From an uncultured Collinsella sp. (GTDB lineage: Bacteria; Actinomycetota; Coriobacteriia; Coriobacteriales; Coriobacteriaceae): a DNA stretch of 12,538 nt. Within the stretch, counting starts at the first letter, position 1, and every line of letters begins with the position of its first letter. Shown here piece after piece: positions 12,373 to 12,538 of this stretch. The translations under genes were made by a program, and so were the position numbers. The stretch spans positions 1 through 12,538 of the forward strand of contig URTD01000041.1 in the NCBI GenBank assembly GCA_900550735.1, written 5' to 3'. The notes beneath the pieces are model-generated. The model saw nothing but the letters and a program-made list of their open reading frames with translations. It was not told the origin of the DNA and made no database searches.

Positions 12373-12538
12373 TGGATCATCCCCTTTTGGCGATAATGCT
12401 CATCCATGGCTTCGGAATAGATTGTGTCCCAACCGCGATCGTCGGATACAGGCGACGCAGCGATGCCCATATCTGCATAAAGCCGGTCTGCCGCTGCCCA
12501 TGATGCGGCGAACGGAGTATCGGGCGCGACGGTCTGCT
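12369..12538 (-). CDS. Partial upstream partner of the PIN gene (putative antitoxin, C-terminal part)
   Basis: Only the last 55 codons are in the window. The frame ends ...SEAMDEHYRQKGMIQ and stops with a TGA overlapping the GTG start of the PIN gene. It is Asp/Ala-rich with several Trp and Tyr, including DDRGWDTIYSEAMDE. The DNA-binding N-terminal domain expected of an antitoxin would be beyond the window edge, so the role is inferred from position and coupling only. C-terminal tails of antitoxins commonly wrap the toxin. Confidence 0.6.
   Translation of the reverse strand, partial: QTVAPDTPFAASWAAADRLYADMGIAASPVSDDRGWDTIYSEAMDEHYRQKGMIQ

Overview
The window reads as chromosomal DNA of a GC-rich Gram-positive bacterium of the Actinomycetota, most likely a member of the Coriobacteriia close to Collinsella. 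This rests on the gene order rplM-rpsI-glmM (the actinobacterial order), a very large SARP-like regulator, the tmRNA tag ending in ALAA, and general codon use. The genus is an inference from memory, not from a database search. No phage, IS element, CRISPR array or tRNA is present.

Left part (1-4690): a class I SAM-dependent methyltransferase (250-1137, +), a YhbY-type ribosome-assembly RNA-binding protein (1320-1619, +) closed by a strong intrinsic terminator, then, convergent to it, a 999-residue orphan regulator (4688-1689, -) with an N-terminal P-loop ATPase and a C-terminal winged-helix plus BTAD-like module. Its promoter region carries repeated GTAWCGCTAGA half-sites.

Middle part (4690-9100): a minus-strand block, in transcription order rplM, rpsI, [terminator], glmM, crr-like EIIA, [structured leader], nagB, [terminator]. 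L13/S9 are ribosomal proteins. GlmM (glucosamine-6-P to glucosamine-1-P, cell-wall precursor), the glucose-type PTS EIIA and NagB (glucosamine-6-P to fructose-6-P + NH3) together put amino-sugar synthesis, amino-sugar breakdown and PTS signalling in one cluster. A near-consensus promoter and a hairpin at the predicted 5' end of the rplM transcript suggest autoregulation by L13.

Right part (9199-12538): a patatin-like serine hydrolase (-), then about 650 bp of non-coding repeat DNA, the ssrA tmRNA gene with its terminator (-), a small acidic protein of unknown function (+), and the PIN-domain member plus the partial upstream partner of a toxin-antitoxin-like pair (-).

The most unusual signal is the non-coding stretch 10139-10710. 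It holds four head-to-tail 62-bp units whose stems vary in a compensatory way from unit to unit, followed by a 47-bp direct-repeat pair. Each 47-bp copy carries a 17-nt inverted copy of the tmRNA T-arm.
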